Source: Fidelibacterota bacterium (GTDB lineage: Bacteria; Marinisomatota; Marinisomatia; Marinisomatales; UBA8229). Taken from it: a stretch of 6,976 nucleotides of DNA. Under the pieces are notes generated by a model. That model did no database searches and was not told the DNA's origin. It saw only the letters and a list, made by a program, of their open reading frames with translations. The translations under genes were made by a program, and so were the position numbers. Each line of letters opens with the position of its first letter. Position 1 is the first letter of the stretch. Below, piece after piece: positions 5,857-6,976 of the stretch. The stretch lies in contig NYYF01000049.1 in the NCBI GenBank assembly GCA_002686675.1, positions 1 through 6,976 of the forward strand, in the 5' to 3' direction.

Positions 5857-6432
5857 TCACTCCGGAAAAGCAGGTATGGACTCTTCCGGTTCATTTTCCT
5901 CGGGTGGTTTGGGTTTTTCTCCCCAGTAGGTGGGACGAGTCTGTAAACGAAATAAGATATTTTTATCGGTTAAATACACATTTGGATCATCCTCCATGCG
6001 GATTGTATTTTTCCCGAAATTCGTTTTTGTTCTCCCAAATATATAATGACCCAATTCTTTATCATTCGAGTTATAAAGAAATAAATGTGTACCTGTGGAG
6101 TCACTCACTGAATATTTACTCCAATTATCCGGGTTTTTTGATATAGGATCTGATTCCTTACTTAATTGCAGGATATCATCGAAAAAACTTTCTAAACTGG
6201 ATAATTTTACTGAAAGAGAATCGTGCCCAGAGATGACCCAGCTTGTATCACTGCGCACCAGTTCAATCTCCTGGCCTTCCTTCTGGACAACAAATCGGCG
6301 AATTTCATCTTTCCCATCGGAAACGACTGTTTTAGTTTGAACTGTATATTTCTTTTGGGATTGATGATTTATGAAGAACAAAACTAATACAACCCCAAGG
6401 ATAGCTACGATAATCCGAGTCTGCTTAGCCAT
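5857..6432 (-). CDS. Short DUF4340 domain protein, membrane-anchored
   Basis: This 191-residue protein resembles DUF4340 proteins, which commonly sit next to GldG-type ABC-transporter subunits. An N-terminal membrane anchor (residues about 6-22, RIIVAILGVVLVLFFIN) is followed by a beta-rich periplasmic region: FVVQKEGQEIELVRSDTSWVI (around 47-67), the Ser/Leu-rich linker, LGHYIFGRTKTNFGKNTIR, then NVYLTDKNILFRLQTRPTYW, which fits the family's 'G......vyv' pattern. The last 25 residues are rich in Pro and Glu. Many family members are about twice as long, so this is a minimal single-repeat version. The start overlaps the GldG stop by 8 nt (ATGGCTAA) and is preceded by GGAGGA 5 nt upstream, so the two are translationally coupled. 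Function is unknown; a role with the GldF/GldG ABC complex in the envelope is inferred from context. The family call is from pattern and neighbourhood rather than a profile search. Confidence 0.75.
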   Translation of the reverse strand: MAKQTRIIVAILGVVLVLFFINHQSQKKYTVQTKTVVSDGKDEIRRFVVQKEGQEIELVRSDTSWVISGHDSLSVKLSSLESFFDDILQLSKESDPISKNPDNWSKYSVSDSTGTHLFLYNSNDKELGHYIFGRTKTNFGKNTIRMEDDPNVYLTDKNILFRLQTRPTYWGEKPKPPEENEPEESIPAFPE

Positions 6433-6976
6433 AAATATCCTCCAGAATTCTTGATCTTCCCTTGCCCCTTCTCAAACGGAAAAATCCAAAACCCACAACC
6501 AAAACTGTAGGCAGAACAATATTAAACCATTTCCACCAGACTTTTGCACTGTCTTCAATTTCTGCTAATGGTCGGTTTGTAATTTCCCGTGATCGGAGTG
6601 CAATTAATTCCCGGTCACCAAGTAAAAAATCCACAGCATTCATTACAAAAATGTGATTTTCTGGAGATGCCCCACCTCCGTCATCTGCCAGGAACCGGGA
6701 ATCACTTACCAGAATCATTTGACTTAAGAGTCCAGATTCTGATGAACTGCGTTCAGACCGGGCACTCAATAATTTCTTTGGCTGATTTAAGTTCACCATA
6801 GCCGGATTTGTTTTCGGATCGGGATGAAGGTTAAAATATCCGCTCATCAGGGAAGAGCTATTGGAACTAAACATCAACGGTGATACGTTGACCGAACCAT
6901 CCTGCGGAATGGAATCGGTACGAATCTCACTAGCAAAAAACAATTGAACCTGTTCCAAACCGCTCACCAGCACTTC
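6425..6976 (-). CDS. GldG-like ABC-transporter-associated protein, C-terminal part (cut by window edge)
   Basis: The open frame runs off the right edge, so only the last 183 residues are seen; the GTG at 6973 is an internal valine codon. It matches the C-terminal region of GldG-family proteins (COG3225, 'ABC-type uncharacterized transport system'). Visible features are VLVSGLEQVQLFFASEI at the start, a SGYFNLHPDPKTNPAMVNLNQP insert, then SQMILVSDSRFLADDGGG and NHIFVMNAVDFLLGDRELIALRSREI, the conserved strand-helix unit before the anchor. A membrane helix (about 150-167, FNIVLPTVLVVGFGFF) and a short basic tail (RLRRGKGRSR) end the protein, placing the main domain in the periplasm. GldG works with GldF and the GldA ATPase in gliding Bacteroidota, but the same gene set is common in non-gliding phyla where its substrate is unknown. 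The next gene overlaps by 8 nt. A permease (GldF-like) gene would be expected beyond the edge. Confidence 0.85.
   Translation of the reverse strand, partial: EVLVSGLEQVQLFFASEIRTDSIPQDGSVNVSPLMFSSNSSSLMSGYFNLHPDPKTNPAMVNLNQPKKLLSARSERSSSESGLLSQMILVSDSRFLADDGGGASPENHIFVMNAVDFLLGDRELIALRSREITNRPLAEIEDSAKVWWKWFNIVLPTVLVVGFGFFRLRRGKGRSRILEDIYG
6438..6443 (-). promoter_or_regulatory. Ribosome binding site of the DUF4340 gene
   Basis: GGAGGA on the minus strand lies 5 nt before the ATG at 6432, inside the last codons of the GldG-like gene. It fixes the start and supports translational coupling. Confidence 0.7.

Noticed and set aside
639..5859. TGA read as tryptophan or selenocysteine, since several scraps are broken only by TGA
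   Set aside because: Intact genes (PPK2 copy B and the DUF4340 gene) end naturally at TGA, Trp residues in conserved motifs use TGG, and no selenocysteine insertion hairpin is evident.

Overview
The window (roughly 40% G+C by eye, AT-rich intergenic spacers, AGGA-type Shine-Dalgarno sites) looks like a chromosomal segment of a Gram-negative bacterium of the Fibrobacterota-Chlorobiota-Bacteroidota neighbourhood. A marine group such as Marinimicrobia/SAR406 would fit, but this is inferred only from gene content: a GldG/DUF4340 pair, a remnant with the GYWVRA-type C-terminal motif of secreted proteins, a SixA-like phosphatase and class I PPK2 enzymes. No rRNA, tRNA, CRISPR array or intact mobile element is visible.

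Layout. Positions 1-130 hold the decayed C-terminus of a secreted-type protein on the minus strand, followed by a small hypothetical minus-strand gene (128-316) with a likely promoter. Positions 419-892 are a long non-coding leader. A plus-strand group follows: a Na+/phosphate cotransporter with a PhoU-like tail (893-2650), a SixA-type histidine phosphatase (2698-3189), and a short CHAD-domain gene (3229-3575) that appears broken by two +1 frameshifts. Converging on it from the right are two minus-strand polyphosphate kinase 2 genes (3630-4415 and 4602-5450), with a possible 35-codon basic ORF between them. Positions 5451-5856 form a non-coding or decayed stretch that shares a short repeat with the left edge and carries protein-like scraps. 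The right end is a minus-strand operon fragment: the C-terminal part of a GldG-like protein (6425-6976, cut by the window edge) overlapping a short DUF4340 protein (5857-6432).

Working together. The centre reads as a phosphate/polyphosphate module. The transporter handles inorganic phosphate, the PPK2 enzymes move phosphate between polyphosphate and nucleotides, CHAD domains are known polyphosphate binders, and SixA-like phosphatases are often found near CHAD genes. The GldG/DUF4340 pair is an unrelated membrane/ABC-transporter-associated unit. The least conventional observations are the frameshifted CHAD gene, the repeated element CARATTGATTCC found three times in the spacers, and the remnants of genes at both non-coding edges.
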